NCBI GenBank assembly: GCA_034522055.1
Contig: JAXHLS010000002.1
Span: forward strand, 186,001-250,000
DNA from: Gammaproteobacteria bacterium
GTDB taxonomy: Bacteria > Pseudomonadota > Gammaproteobacteria > JAABTG01
DNA: 64,000 nucleotides
Reading direction: 5' to 3'
Shown: in pieces, positions 15,730-25,027 of the stretch
Layout: every line of letters starts with the position of its first letter
How positions within the stretch are numbered: position 1 is the first letter of the stretch
Program-made: the position numbers and the translations under genes
The notes under the pieces: model-generated
What the model was told of the DNA's origin: nothing
Databases searched by the model: none
What the model saw: only the letters and a program-made list of their open reading frames with translations

Positions 15730-17613
15730 TTATTCAGCACCATGGCCATAGAAATGGGAGCCGGGATAGAGCTCGGGCAGGGGCAGCGCGGCCGGGTCGC
15801 CCTCCGGCCGGGGGCGCCAGGCCCTGACCAGGCCCGGCAGGCGTTCCCACAACTCCGCCGACGGCGCCGGGGAGGCGGGGCCGCCGTACAGGGCAGGGTC
15901 CAACTCCGTCACGAGATCGGCAAGCTCGCCGGGACCCACCCGGGCCGCCAACTGCCCCAGGTTCACCGGCGGATCCTCCGGCCAGCGGGCCCGGCCCCAC
16001 ACCAGCAGGGCATCCCGTGCCGCCAGCGGGTTCTGCCCCCGGCAGGCCCTGACGAGGGACTTGGTCGCCTCTGAGACGGTTGGGGCACCTGAAGGCTGTA
16101 CGGGACCCTCGACAGTCGCGGGGGACACCACCCGGCGGCGCTGGCGCACCAGCAGATAAAGAGTGACCAGCCAGGCCCCCAGCAACAGGGCCGAAATCCA
16201 GGGCCAGGGCCCAGCCGACAGGCCCGGCCGGGATGGGTCGCCGGGCGGCGACGGCGCGGGAGTGGCGGGGGCCGGCCGCGGCTCCGCCGGCGCGGTGGCC
16301 TTGGGGGCCTCTCCGGCGGCTGGCTGTACCTTGATCGTACGCCCCGGCAGGGTGGCAAGCTGCGGCGTGTCGTCCCGGGTATTCCACCAGTGGACCTCCA
16401 CGGGCGGCAGCCGCAACTCACCCGGGCGGGTGGGGATGATGGCATGGGACTCGCGGCGCCGGGACACCACTGGGGCCCCGTCGGCACCGGTCTCCAGCTG
16501 CGGCTTGTCGGCATAAGCGCGGTAGCCCGCGCCCGCGGGCGGGCCCAACTCCGGCAACTGGGCCGCCTCCAGGCCCCGGGCCTCGATAATCAAAGCGCGC
16601 GTGATGGGTTCGCCCACGCGCCCCGTCCCGGCGCCGTCGGACCATTCCTGGTCCAGGGCCAGGGCCTGGGCCGGCAGCCAGCGCTTGCCCTGGAAGGCGG
16701 CCGGTTGCGGCCGCACCTCCAGGGTCACGGCCTCACCGCGGCGGCGGATGGCGCGGGCGCTCTGGAACATCTGGTCGAAGGCGCCGAAGCTGCCGAAGGG
16801 AGAGCGCGGGCCGGCCCCGCCGTCGGGCGCCCGGCCCACGAATACCGGGGCCGGGATCTCCAGAGGACCGCTGCGCTGGGGGAAAATGACATAACGGCGC
16901 TCCAGCACCCGATAGCGGCGACCGTGGCGAGTGGCATCGTAGGCCACATCCTCGCCGTGGCGGGCCACCACCGCACCCTCCACCTCGGGGTTTGCCAGTT
17001 CCCCCTCGCTGAGATCCTGGAAGAAGATACGCACCCGGTAGCTCACCTGGGCCTGGACGTAGGGGTTCCGGGGCTCGGCCTCCACCTCCAGGAAGACATC
17101 GGCCGGCTCATCGTCCGCCGGACCGCTGCCGGCCGGCCGCACGCTGACGGTGAGGGGCCGCGTGGTGGCGTCCCCCACGTCGAGGGCGGGGATGCTGAGT
17201 TCCCCCGTGCCCTTGGGAATGAGGGTCAGGATCCACGACTTGCTGCGTTCCATGCGCCCGTTGATGAATCTGATGTGGCTGCTGCGGCGAGTGCCCGCAA
17301 CCTCGAAGTCCCGCTCCAGGGGCGCCATATCCGGCGTCGCCCCGGCGTCATCCCCGGTGACCTTCAGGCGCAGCTCGAGGCTCTCGCCCTCGCCCACCAC
17401 CGTGCGGTCCACGGTGGCCTCCACTGCCGCCAGCACCATTGCCGGGGCGCAGGCCAGCACGAGAATCAGGAACCACGACAGCAAACCCTCACGGCGGCAC
17501 GGCGGCACGGAGAACCTCGTCTCGCTACGCCTGCCGCGACGCCAGGCGAGGGGCCGGTCATGACGGGACACGAGACGGGGAAACCAGGGGCTGATGGGGC
17601 GGTGCGGGTTCAT
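15730..17613 (-). CDS. batD: BatD family membrane-anchored protein
   Basis: A 627-residue protein of the BatD (oxygen tolerance) family and last gene of the bat operon. A signal segment (SWFLILVLACAPAMVLA) near residues 46-62 precedes beta-sandwich domains (VEATVDRTVVGEGESLELRL; SYRVRIFFQDLSEGELANPE; RRYVIFPQRSGPLEIPAPVF). A Pro/Ala-rich linker, one transmembrane segment (PWISALLLGAWLVTLYLLV) and a helical tail follow. The first ~45 residues are basic and unlike a secretory N-terminus, and part of them is encoded by an octamer repeat (17488-17513), so the true start may be later, for example an in-frame TTG just before the signal segment. Bat proteins are thought to assemble in the periplasm with MoxR-regulated von Willebrand proteins. 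Confidence 0.88.
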   Translation of the reverse strand: MNPHRPISPWFPRLVSRHDRPLAWRRGRRSETRFSVPPCRREGLLSWFLILVLACAPAMVLAAVEATVDRTVVGEGESLELRLKVTGDDAGATPDMAPLERDFEVAGTRRSSHIRFINGRMERSKSWILTLIPKGTGELSIPALDVGDATTRPLTVSVRPAGSGPADDEPADVFLEVEAEPRNPYVQAQVSYRVRIFFQDLSEGELANPEVEGAVVARHGEDVAYDATRHGRRYRVLERRYVIFPQRSGPLEIPAPVFVGRAPDGGAGPRSPFGSFGAFDQMFQSARAIRRRGEAVTLEVRPQPAAFQGKRWLPAQALALDQEWSDGAGTGRVGEPITRALIIEARGLEAAQLPELGPPAGAGYRAYADKPQLETGADGAPVVSRRRESHAIIPTRPGELRLPPVEVHWWNTRDDTPQLATLPGRTIKVQPAAGEAPKATAPAEPRPAPATPAPSPPGDPSRPGLSAGPWPWISALLLGAWLVTLYLLVRQRRRVVSPATVEGPVQPSGAPTVSEATKSLVRACRGQNPLAARDALLVWGRARWPEDPPVNLGQLAARVGPGELADLVTELDPALYGGPASPAPSAELWERLPGLVRAWRPRPEGDPAALPLPELYPGSHFYGHGAE

Positions 17614-17683
17614 CGGAAGAAGGGTCCGAGGTTGTCAGAAAAAGTATACGAGGTGTTCTGTGTCCACCCTGTGCCTCCGTGAG
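17488..17683. repeat. octamer repeat pair in inverted orientation over the batD start
   Basis: CTCACGGCGG followed by CACGGCGG and CACGGAG units at 17488-17513 faces CTGTGCCTCCGTGAG at 17669-17683. The same CACGGAGG octamers and inverted layout occur at 47610-47758. Here the unit spans the batD start. Confidence 0.6.
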
Positions 17684-17702
17684 CGGATCCCTTTGCTTTC
17701 CA

Positions 17703-19562
17703 TCACCGTCCGCCGGCCGCCTGCTGGCGGCGGTAGTGCTCCAGCATGAACTTGCGGCGCAGCAGGCCACCGGGGTCGTCGGGTATGCGCCGCAGCCATT
17801 GTTCCATGGCCTGGTCCGCTTCCGTGGCGCCGGCATCCTGCGGCGCGGCGCCGGATGTCTCCAGGGGCGGTTCCTCGGGCGGGGCTTGTTCACCCGTGCC
17901 CTTGGGGGGGCCTGGCGGTGTCGCGAGTGTCTCCTCCCCTGGGGATCCCGGCTCGGCCAGGGGATCCCGCCCCGCGTCATCCTCCGCCGGCGCCTCGCCC
18001 GCAGACGGCTCCCCGTCACCGGGGGTCTGGTCCCCTGCGTTGTCGTCGCCGGCGCCTGCCTGGCCGTCATCCTGCTCCCGGGAGGGCGTGTCCTGGTCCT
18101 CGCTCCCATCACCCTGGCCGCCGCCAGCGGCCGGCTCCGACTGCTGCCGCGGGTCACCGGATTCCCCCTCGCCTTGCTGGCCTTCCTGAGGTGCCTGCTG
18201 TTCGAGGGCCCGTCTCACCACCGCCAGATTGTGGCGGGCATCGTCGTGGCCGGGCGCCAGCTCCAGCGCCTGTTCATAGGCGGCCAGGGCCTCCTCGAGG
18301 CGCCCGCCACGGGCCAGGGCGTTGGCACGATTGTAATGGGCGCCCGCGTGCCCCAGGGCCTCGAAGGCGGCGGCCGCGGCCTCGTATTCGCCGGCGCGAT
18401 AGAGGGCGCTGCCCCGCCATGCCGGATCCCGGAAGGTCTTGGCGGCCGCCGCCGGCTGTCCCTCCTGGAAGGCCGCGGCGGCCTGCTGATCGGGGGTCCG
18501 CCACAGGTCCTCCCAGTCCAGGGCCCACGCCTCCCCGGGACTGCCCATGACCGCCACCAGGGCCACCGCCAGCCAGCCGCGCCGGAAGGCGAAGGCCCCG
18601 AGCAGGGCCAGGGGCAGCAGCAGCCAGGGGCCGGCCTCGCACCACTGGTCGGCGGTGCGCTCATCCGACGCCTCCAGCACTCCGTCCACGGCCCCGGGGG
18701 GACGCATCACGGCCCGCAGATCGGCATCATCCGCCGTCAGGCGGCGGTAGGCGCCGCCACCGGCCGCGGCCACCGCCTCCAGGGCCGACTCCTCGAGACG
18801 GGTCACCGCCAGGGCCCCGGTGCCATCCCGCCGAAAGCCGCCCCCGGCATCCGTCACGGGCACCCCGTCCGGCGTGCCCACCCCGATGACGCCGATGGTA
18901 TGGCGCCGGGACAGGTCCCGCGCCCGTTCCAGGGCGGCGGCCGGGTCGTCCATGCCGTCGGCGAGGACGATGATGCGCCCACCGCCGGCCGCCCCCTGGT
19001 CCAGCAGCGCCGCCGCCTGCTCCAGGGCGGGGGCGAGGCGCCGCCCCGGGGCCGGCATGAGGTCCGTCTCCAGCACCGGCACCATGGCGGCGATGGTGGC
19101 AGCATCGTCGGTCAGAGGCGACACGATGAAGGGCTCGCCGGCGTACACCACCAGCCCGGTGCGCCCCTCCCCGGCCCGTTCCAGCAGGTCCATCACCTTG
19201 AAGCGTGCGCGGGCCAGGCGGGAGGGTTTGAGATCGGCGGCGTTCATGGTGCCGGCCAGGGACAGCACCACCACCCGCGTGGCCTCGCCGCGGTAGACGG
19301 GCTGGGGCAGTCGCTCCCACGCCGGGCCCGCCAGGGCCACCACCGCCAGCAGCCCCCCCACCGCCACCGCCAGGGCCGCCCGCCGCGGCGCGGCGACGGC
19401 ATTTTCGCCTTCGGCGAGGAAATGCAGCAGGGCCGGATCGCACACCCGTTGCCAGGCCCCCGTCGCCGGACCGCCCTGGACCAGGGCCCACACTAGGCCT
19501 GCCAGGGGGACTAGGGCCAGGAACCACCACGGGCGCAGGAACAGGAAGGTATCGGGGATCAC
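17703..19562 (-). CDS. batB: BatB-BatC fusion: von Willebrand A domain plus TPR
   Basis: A 619-residue inner-membrane protein. Membrane segments near residues 8-29 and 62-80 flank a short loop; a VWA domain covers about 92-290; a further transmembrane segment is near 312-330; TPR repeats follow (AGAHYNRANALARGGRLEEA, YEQALELAPGHDDARHNLAV); the tail is acidic and Gln/Pro/Gly-rich. This joins what are separate batB and batC genes in other bacteria. The metal-site motif DxSxS is lost: residues 101-105 are SLAGT, followed by the usual MNAADLKPSRL. GTG at 19562 overlaps the batA stop (GTGA). It probably pairs with BatA. Confidence 0.88.
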   Translation of the reverse strand: MIPDTFLFLRPWWFLALVPLAGLVWALVQGGPATGAWQRVCDPALLHFLAEGENAVAAPRRAALAVAVGGLLAVVALAGPAWERLPQPVYRGEATRVVVLSLAGTMNAADLKPSRLARARFKVMDLLERAGEGRTGLVVYAGEPFIVSPLTDDAATIAAMVPVLETDLMPAPGRRLAPALEQAAALLDQGAAGGGRIIVLADGMDDPAAALERARDLSRRHTIGVIGVGTPDGVPVTDAGGGFRRDGTGALAVTRLEESALEAVAAAGGGAYRRLTADDADLRAVMRPPGAVDGVLEASDERTADQWCEAGPWLLLPLALLGAFAFRRGWLAVALVAVMGSPGEAWALDWEDLWRTPDQQAAAAFQEGQPAAAAKTFRDPAWRGSALYRAGEYEAAAAAFEALGHAGAHYNRANALARGGRLEEALAAYEQALELAPGHDDARHNLAVVRRALEQQAPQEGQQGEGESGDPRQQSEPAAGGGQGDGSEDQDTPSREQDDGQAGAGDDNAGDQTPGDGEPSAGEAPAEDDAGRDPLAEPGSPGEETLATPPGPPKGTGEQAPPEEPPLETSGAAPQDAGATEADQAMEQWLRRIPDDPGGLLRRKFMLEHYRRQQAAGGR

Positions 19563-20581
19563 GATGCCGCCTCCGGTACCCCGGGGCGGCGCAGGCCATC
19601 CACCAGCAGGCCCGCGGCCAGCAACAGGGCAGCCGCCAAGGGCCACGGATAGAGGGCGGTGAGGGGGCGGAACAGGCGGGCGTCGCGCACCGCGGGCTCC
19701 AGCTCATCCAGCAGGCGATACACCTCCTCCAGGGCATCGGTGTCCGTGGCCCGGAAGTATCGCCCCCCGGTGGCCGCCGCCACGTCCTTCAACATGGCCT
19801 CGTCCAGATCCGCGGAAGGGTTGACCACGCGGCTGCCGAAAATGCCGCCTACCCGCAGGCGCTCGGCGCCGATCCCCACGGTATGGATGCGCAGGCCGCG
19901 CTCGGCCGCCAGGGCCGCCGCCTGGCGGGGATCCACCGCCCCGGCGGTGTTGGCGCCGTCGCTCAGGAGTATCAGCACCCGCGGCCCACGCCCCTCCCCG
20001 CCCGCCTCGTCCCCCAGGCGCTTCACGGCCAGGCCGATGGCGTCGCCGATGGCGGTCTTCTTGCCCGCCAGACCGATGGCGGCCTCCTCCAGCATGTGGG
20101 CCACGGTGGTGCGATCGAAGGTCAGAGGCGTCTGCACATAGGCCTGGGAGCCGAACAGGATGAGCCCCAGGCGGTCGCCGGTGCGCCGGCGGATGAAGTC
20201 CCCCGCCACCCGCTGTACCACCGCCAGGCGGTCCACCGCCCGCCCCTCCAGCACCATGTCTGCCACCTGCATGCTCTCGGACACGTCCACCGCCAGCATC
20301 ACGTCACGCCCCTCCAGGGGTAGTTCCAGGGGCTCCCCCAGCCACTGGGGGCGGGCCGCCGCCAGCACCAGCAGCAGCCATGCCGCCACCGCGGTGCCCA
20401 GGCGCAGGCGCGGCCGCAACCGCCGCGGCGGGGCGGCCGCCGCGGCGCCGCCGGCCAGCCATTCGAAGAGGGGCGCGCGCAGGGCCACGGCCCGGGGTGC
20501 CCGGGCCGGCGGCGCCAGGCGTCGTATCAGCCACGGCAGGGGCAACAGCAGCAGGGCCCAGGGCCACGCCAGGTGGATCAT
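19559..20581 (-). CDS. batA: BatA von Willebrand A domain protein
   Basis: A 340-residue inner-membrane protein: two N-terminal transmembrane segments (residues 3-19 and 60-76), a VWA domain with an intact metal-ion site (DVSES at 99-103) and ILLSDGANTAG, and a C-terminal membrane helix (WPLAAALLLAAGLLVDGL). It overlaps DUF4381 upstream and batB downstream by four bases each, so all are translationally coupled. Unlike its BatB neighbour it should bind a divalent metal. Confidence 0.92.
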   Translation of the reverse strand: MIHLAWPWALLLLPLPWLIRRLAPPARAPRAVALRAPLFEWLAGGAAAAAPPRRLRPRLRLGTAVAAWLLLVLAAARPQWLGEPLELPLEGRDVMLAVDVSESMQVADMVLEGRAVDRLAVVQRVAGDFIRRRTGDRLGLILFGSQAYVQTPLTFDRTTVAHMLEEAAIGLAGKKTAIGDAIGLAVKRLGDEAGGEGRGPRVLILLSDGANTAGAVDPRQAAALAAERGLRIHTVGIGAERLRVGGIFGSRVVNPSADLDEAMLKDVAAATGGRYFRATDTDALEEVYRLLDELEPAVRDARLFRPLTALYPWPLAAALLLAAGLLVDGLRRPGVPEAAS

Positions 20582-21081
20582 GCCGGTACCCGCCTCAAGG
20601 CACCTTTAATCCAGCGTCGGACCAGGGCTTCCAGGGCCTCGCCGTCCACCGCCGCGGCGCCACCGTAACCGGCGCTGGCCAGAGCCTGTCCCGGGCCGTG
20701 GGCGAAGGCGCCGGCGCCGCCGGTGGCATCCAGGAACTCCAGCCACGCCGTGCCCGTGAGCCCGGCCACCCGTTGCCGCGGCCAGGCCGCCAGGGCCGCC
20801 CGCTTCAGCACCAGGGAGAGGCCACTGCACAGAGCCTGGGTGTCGCCGTCGCGCCGGTAGGCGGCCGCCAGGGCATCCACTTCGGCCAGCACGCGGCGGC
20901 TACGCCGGCGCCGTTTCAGATAGCGGCGCAGGGCCCACGAGGCGAGGCCGAGGGCCACCAGCACCACCAGGGCCAGCAGCCACCAACCCGGCGCCGGGGG
21001 CCACCAGGACACGGGGTCCGGGAGATGGATGTCCCGCAACTCTGCCAAGGGATCCTGGGCCAGGGGGTTATCGGGAATCAT
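20578..21081 (-). CDS. DUF4381 domain protein
   Basis: A 167-residue single-pass membrane protein of the DUF4381 family, normally found between DUF58 and bat genes. The N-terminal PLAELRDIHLPDPVSWWPPAPGW is the family signature, followed by a transmembrane segment (WWLLALVVLVALGLASWAL), a basic stretch (RRYLKRRRRSRR) and a helical cytoplasmic domain. ATG at 21081 overlaps the DUF58 stop (ATGA). Its biochemical role is not known. Confidence 0.88.
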   Translation of the reverse strand: MIPDNPLAQDPLAELRDIHLPDPVSWWPPAPGWWLLALVVLVALGLASWALRRYLKRRRRSRRVLAEVDALAAAYRRDGDTQALCSGLSLVLKRAALAAWPRQRVAGLTGTAWLEFLDATGGAGAFAHGPGQALASAGYGGAAAVDGEALEALVRRWIKGALRRVPA

Positions 21082-22049
21082 GACCGGCCGGCGGGCTCGT
21101 ACAGGGCCCCATGATGGGGCAGGCGTGCGTGGAGACCCCGGCGCAGGGCCTCCACCAGGGGGGCATCGGTGGCCAGATCCAGGAAATGAATGCCCCGGCG
21201 GCTGCATGCCGAGGCCACCCGGGCGCGGTGGGTGGCATGGGCGGCGCGCAGGCGCTCGACCACCCCGGCGTCGCTGGTATCCAGCAGGGCACTGGCATGG
21301 CCATCGGACAGCAGGTAACGGCCGGGTGGGGGCGGCTCGGCCTCTAGGGGGTCGAAGACGAACACGGCCGTGACGTCGTTGTGCCGCGCCAACCGCGCCA
21401 GGCGCTTCTCACCGTCGTCGTCCAGGTGGCGGAAGTCACTGATGAGGAACACCAGGCTGCCGGGCCGCGCGGTGGCCAGCAGGCGGTCCAGGGCCGCCTT
21501 CAGATCGGCGGCCTCGATGCCGGGGCGCTCGAGGCCCGCCCGGTGTTCCTCCATCAGCCGCCGGATGAGGCGCAGCACTCCCGGATGGCGCCCCATGGGA
21601 CGCACTTCGGCATGGCGTTTGCCGGCCATCATCAGGGCCCCCACGCGGTCGCCGTTGGCCACCGCGGCCCAGGCCAGGAGCACCCCGGCCTCGGCGGCGC
21701 GCACCGCCTTGAGACAACCACGGGTGCCGAAATACATGCCAGGGGAGAGGTCCAGCAGCAGGAATACGGGGCGCTCCCGCTCGTCGGTGTAGACCTTGGT
21801 GTGGGCACGCCCGGAGCGCGCGGTGACCCGCCAGTCGATGTCGCGCACGTCGTCGCCCGCCTGGTAGGGGCGCACCTCGTCGAATTCCATGCCGCGGCCG
21901 CGGTACACCGACAGATAACCGCCGGCGCGGGCGGTGCGCACCCGGGTGCCGGGGGACAGGCCGAGACGCCCGGCATGGGCGCGTAACCCCGTGAGACGGT
22001 CGAGGGCCAGTCGCACCCCGTCGGTCGTTCCCCTCACCGTTTCCGCCAT
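21078..22049 (-). CDS. DUF58 domain protein
   Basis: A 323-residue DUF58 protein, a relative of von Willebrand domains. The signature GRGMEFDEVRPYQAGDDVRD, then IDWRVTARSG, then VFLLLDLSPGMYFGTRG is present. The start is uncertain: ATG at 22049 gives MAETVRGTTDGVRLALDRL, a typical N-terminus, but ATG at 22067 and a TTG at 22124 are also in frame. It follows moxR in the operon. DUF58 and MoxR-type ATPases are usually found together, and the ATPase is thought to activate or insert metal into the VWA partners. Confidence 0.88.
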   Translation of the reverse strand: MAETVRGTTDGVRLALDRLTGLRAHAGRLGLSPGTRVRTARAGGYLSVYRGRGMEFDEVRPYQAGDDVRDIDWRVTARSGRAHTKVYTDERERPVFLLLDLSPGMYFGTRGCLKAVRAAEAGVLLAWAAVANGDRVGALMMAGKRHAEVRPMGRHPGVLRLIRRLMEEHRAGLERPGIEAADLKAALDRLLATARPGSLVFLISDFRHLDDDGEKRLARLARHNDVTAVFVFDPLEAEPPPPGRYLLSDGHASALLDTSDAGVVERLRAAHATHRARVASACSRRGIHFLDLATDAPLVEALRRGLHARLPHHGALYEPAGRS

Positions 22050-22143
22050 GGACCCTCGGGGCGGCATGACAAGCCCCTGCACGATGTTTGCGATGGCCTG
22101 GCGATCGACCACCGATGCCAGCAAATGGGCGCTACCAGGGTCT

Positions 22144-23109
22144 TCATGGGGTGGGCACCCGTTGCAGCAACTCGTCCACCATGCGATCGGTGGTGATGCC
22201 CTCCGCCTCGGCCTCGAAGGACAGCAGGATGCGGTGGCGCAGGACGTCGTGGGCGATGGCGTGGATGTCCTCGGGGCTCACGTAGTCCCGCCCCGCCAGC
22301 CAGGCGTGGGCGCGGGCGCAGCGGTCCAGGGCCAGGGTGGCCCGCGGACTGGCGCCCCAGCGCACCCATTCACCGAGGGCAGGCTCGTAGGGCGCCGGGT
22401 CGCGGGTGGCGGCCACCAGGGCCACCAGGTAATCGTCCAGGGCCGGCACCATGGTGAGTTCCAGGGCCTCCGCGCGGGCCGCGAACACGGCCGATTCCGC
22501 CAGGGGCGGGCCGACCTCGGGCGCACCGGTACCACCACGGGCCATGGCGCGGGCGAGTTCCAGGATCGCCTTCTCCCCGGCGGCGTCCGGGTAACCCACC
22601 CGCACGTACATGAGGAAGCGGTCCAGCTGGGCCTCGGGCAGGGGATAGGTGCCCTCGTGCTCCAGGGGGTTCTGGGTGGCCATGACCATGAACAGGGGCG
22701 GCAGCCGGTAGGTCTCGCGGCCGATGGTCACCTGCTGCTCCTCCATGGCCTCCAGCAGCGCCGACTGCACCTTGGCCGGTGCGCGATTGATCTCGTCCGC
22801 CAGCAGGATGTTGTGAAAAATGGGCCCGGGCTGGAAATGGAAGGAGCCGTCCTGGGGTCGGAACACCTCGGTGCCCGTGAGGTCCGCCGGCAGCAGGTCG
22901 GGGGTGAACTGGATGCGGTGGAAGTCACCCGCGAGGCCCGTGGCCAGGGCCTTGACGGCAGTGGTCTTGGCGAGCCCCGGGGCACCCTCCACCAGCAGAT
23001 GGCCATCCGCCAGCAGGGCGATGAGCAAGCGGTCCACCAGGTATTCCTGGCCGAGGATGCGGGCGGAGATGTGTGCTTTGAGACGGGCGAAACTCTGTCG
23101 TTGCGACAT
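22144..23109 (-). CDS. moxR: MoxR family AAA+ ATPase
   Basis: A 321-residue cytoplasmic AAA+ ATPase, first gene of the bat operon. Walker A is GAPGLAKT near residue 43, Walker B is LLADEINRA near 105, sensor 1 is MATQNPLEHEGTYPLPEAQ, and the lid domain is at the C-terminus. The length matches the family. MoxR ATPases act as chaperones for the VWA proteins encoded next to them, here DUF58, BatA and BatB. The nearest upstream gene is the divergent rng. Confidence 0.95.
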   Translation of the reverse strand: MSQRQSFARLKAHISARILGQEYLVDRLLIALLADGHLLVEGAPGLAKTTAVKALATGLAGDFHRIQFTPDLLPADLTGTEVFRPQDGSFHFQPGPIFHNILLADEINRAPAKVQSALLEAMEEQQVTIGRETYRLPPLFMVMATQNPLEHEGTYPLPEAQLDRFLMYVRVGYPDAAGEKAILELARAMARGGTGAPEVGPPLAESAVFAARAEALELTMVPALDDYLVALVAATRDPAPYEPALGEWVRWGASPRATLALDRCARAHAWLAGRDYVSPEDIHAIAHDVLRHRILLSFEAEAEGITTDRMVDELLQRVPTP

Positions 23110-23449
23110 GGATCCTCGGATGCGCTGGATGAAGGAATATCAAGAATACGGAATGCAAATGACCCTGCCTACCGGCCAAGGTTCCCCCCACCGGCAGCGC
23201 CACGGAGCATTCCGGGCTCGCCGGTGTCAAAGGTAAAGTCTCCATGACCCAGGCACGGCCATCGACGGCGCGCACCCTCGAGACATGGTTTCTCCCGCTC
23301 CCGTGATCGCCCCGTCACGCCTCGCGGACAGGGGGGGACAGGACCGTCACGGCGGGGGAGCGGTCGATGGCGGGCTCGTCGGTAAAGGCCGTCCGGACCA
23401 CGTTATACTCCCCACCATTCAAGACTCAGCGAGCGACCCTACCCATACC
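23110..23449. other. divergent intergenic region between moxR and rng
   Basis: About 340 bp that must hold both promoters. A more AT-rich patch at 23133-23165 lies just upstream of moxR. I see no clear sigma-70 boxes, repeats or small gene. Confidence 0.4.
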
Positions 23450-25006
23450 ATGAGCACAGAATTGCTGGTCAACGTCACCCCCAGGGAGACCCGTATCGCC
23501 ATGGTGGAGAACGGCGTGCTGCAGGAGATATTTTTGGACCGCGCGAGCTGCCGCGGTCTGGTGAGCAACATCTACCGGGGCCGGGTGTCCCGGGTGTTGC
23601 CGGGCATGCAGGCGGCCTTCGTGGATATCGGCCTCGACCGCGCCGCCTTCCTCCATGCCTCGGATATCTCCCAACCCTCCAAGCCCCCCATCCCACCCCC
23701 GGAGGACAAGACGGACTTCACGTGCCGGAACAACCGCCTGGAGGAAGAAGAGGCGGCGGCGGAGGAACGCCGGCCGGCCCCGGCGGACATCGCAGAACTC
23801 GTGCATGAAGGCCAGGAACTGCTGGTGCAGGTGATCAAGGATCCCCTGGGCACCAAGGGCGCCCGCCTCACTACCCAGATATCCCTGCCCTCGCGCTACG
23901 TGGTGTATATGCCCTACATGAACACCGTGGGGGTATCCCAACGTATCGAGGACGAGGCGGAACGCCAGCGCCTGCGCACCCTGGGGCGGGGGTTCGCCCA
24001 TCTCGACCCTGATGATGACGAGGAACCCCGCGGTGGCTTCATCATCCGTACCGCCGCCGAAGGGCTGTCGGAATGGGCCGTGCGCGCCGACATGGAGTTC
24101 CTCTACAAGCTGTGGGAATCCCTGCGCCACAACGCCGACGGCCATGCCGCGCCCCACATGGTCTACGAGGACCTGCCCTTGGTGATGCGCACCCTGAGGG
24201 AGAGCGTGAGCACCGAGCTGGAGCGGGTGCGCATCGATTCGGCGGAGAACTATCGGTGGGTCTCGGAGTTCGTCGAACGCTTCATGCCGGAGCTGCTGCC
24301 GCGGCTGGAGCACTACGTGGGGGAGCGGCCCATCTTCGAGATGTACGGCATCGAGGACGAGCTGCAGCGGGCCCTGGAACGCAAGGTGCCCCTCAAGTCC
24401 GGCGGCCACTTGGTGATCGACCAGACCGAGGCCATGACCACCATCGACGTCAACACCGGGGCCTTCGTGGGGCGGCGCAACCTCGAGGAGACCATCTTCA
24501 AGACCAACCTGGAGGCCTCTCAGGCCATCGCCCGCCAGCTGCGGCTGCGCAACCTCGGCGGCATCATCATCATCGATTTCATCGACATGTGCAGCGAGGA
24601 GCACAAGCGCCAGGTGCTGCGCGCCCTGGAGAAGCACCTGGAACGGGACCACACCAAGACCTACATCAGCGAGGTGTCCTCCCTCGGCCTGGTGCAGATG
24701 ACCCGCAAGCGCACCCGCGAGAGCCTGGAGCACGTGCTGTGCGAATCCTGCCCGGTATGCAACGGCCGGGGCTCGGTGAAGACGGCGGAGACCGTGTGCT
24801 ACGAGATCTTCCGTGAGATCATCCGCGAGGCACGGCAGTACGAGGCGGAGAAGCTGCTGGTGCTGGCCTCCCGCACCGTGGTGGACCGGCTGCTGGAGGA
24901 CGAGTCCGCCAACATCGCCGAGCTGGAATCCTTCATCCAGGTGCCCATCGAGATCCAGGTGGAGACCCTGTACGGGCAGGAGCAGTATGACGTCGTCCTC
25001 ATGTAA
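23450..25006 (+). CDS. rng: ribonuclease G
   Basis: A 518-residue endoribonuclease of the RNase E/G family that cuts single-stranded A/U-rich RNA and matures the 16S rRNA 5' end in E. coli. The S1 domain (residues 35-135) carries an acidic insertion not usual in RNase G (TCRNNRLEEEEAAAEE), making the protein about 30 residues longer. The catalytic domain has MTTIDVNTGAFVGRRNLEET and IIIIDFIDM with the metal-binding aspartates, and the zinc-link CPVCNGRG is present. ATG at 23450 starts the conserved MSTELLVNVTPRETRIA. yhdP follows after 21 bp, the usual order. Confidence 0.96.
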   Translation: MSTELLVNVTPRETRIAMVENGVLQEIFLDRASCRGLVSNIYRGRVSRVLPGMQAAFVDIGLDRAAFLHASDISQPSKPPIPPPEDKTDFTCRNNRLEEEEAAAEERRPAPADIAELVHEGQELLVQVIKDPLGTKGARLTTQISLPSRYVVYMPYMNTVGVSQRIEDEAERQRLRTLGRGFAHLDPDDDEEPRGGFIIRTAAEGLSEWAVRADMEFLYKLWESLRHNADGHAAPHMVYEDLPLVMRTLRESVSTELERVRIDSAENYRWVSEFVERFMPELLPRLEHYVGERPIFEMYGIEDELQRALERKVPLKSGGHLVIDQTEAMTTIDVNTGAFVGRRNLEETIFKTNLEASQAIARQLRLRNLGGIIIIDFIDMCSEEHKRQVLRALEKHLERDHTKTYISEVSSLGLVQMTRKRTRESLEHVLCESCPVCNGRGSVKTAETVCYEIFREIIREARQYEAEKLLVLASRTVVDRLLEDESANIAELESFIQVPIEIQVETLYGQEQYDVVLM

Positions 25007-25027
25007 GCGAGCGGGCACGGTGGCCCG

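Noticed and set aside
16390-19496. Long plus-strand frames of 430 and 605 codons
   Set aside because: They lie antisense to batD and batB, have no ribosome-binding sites and no domains.
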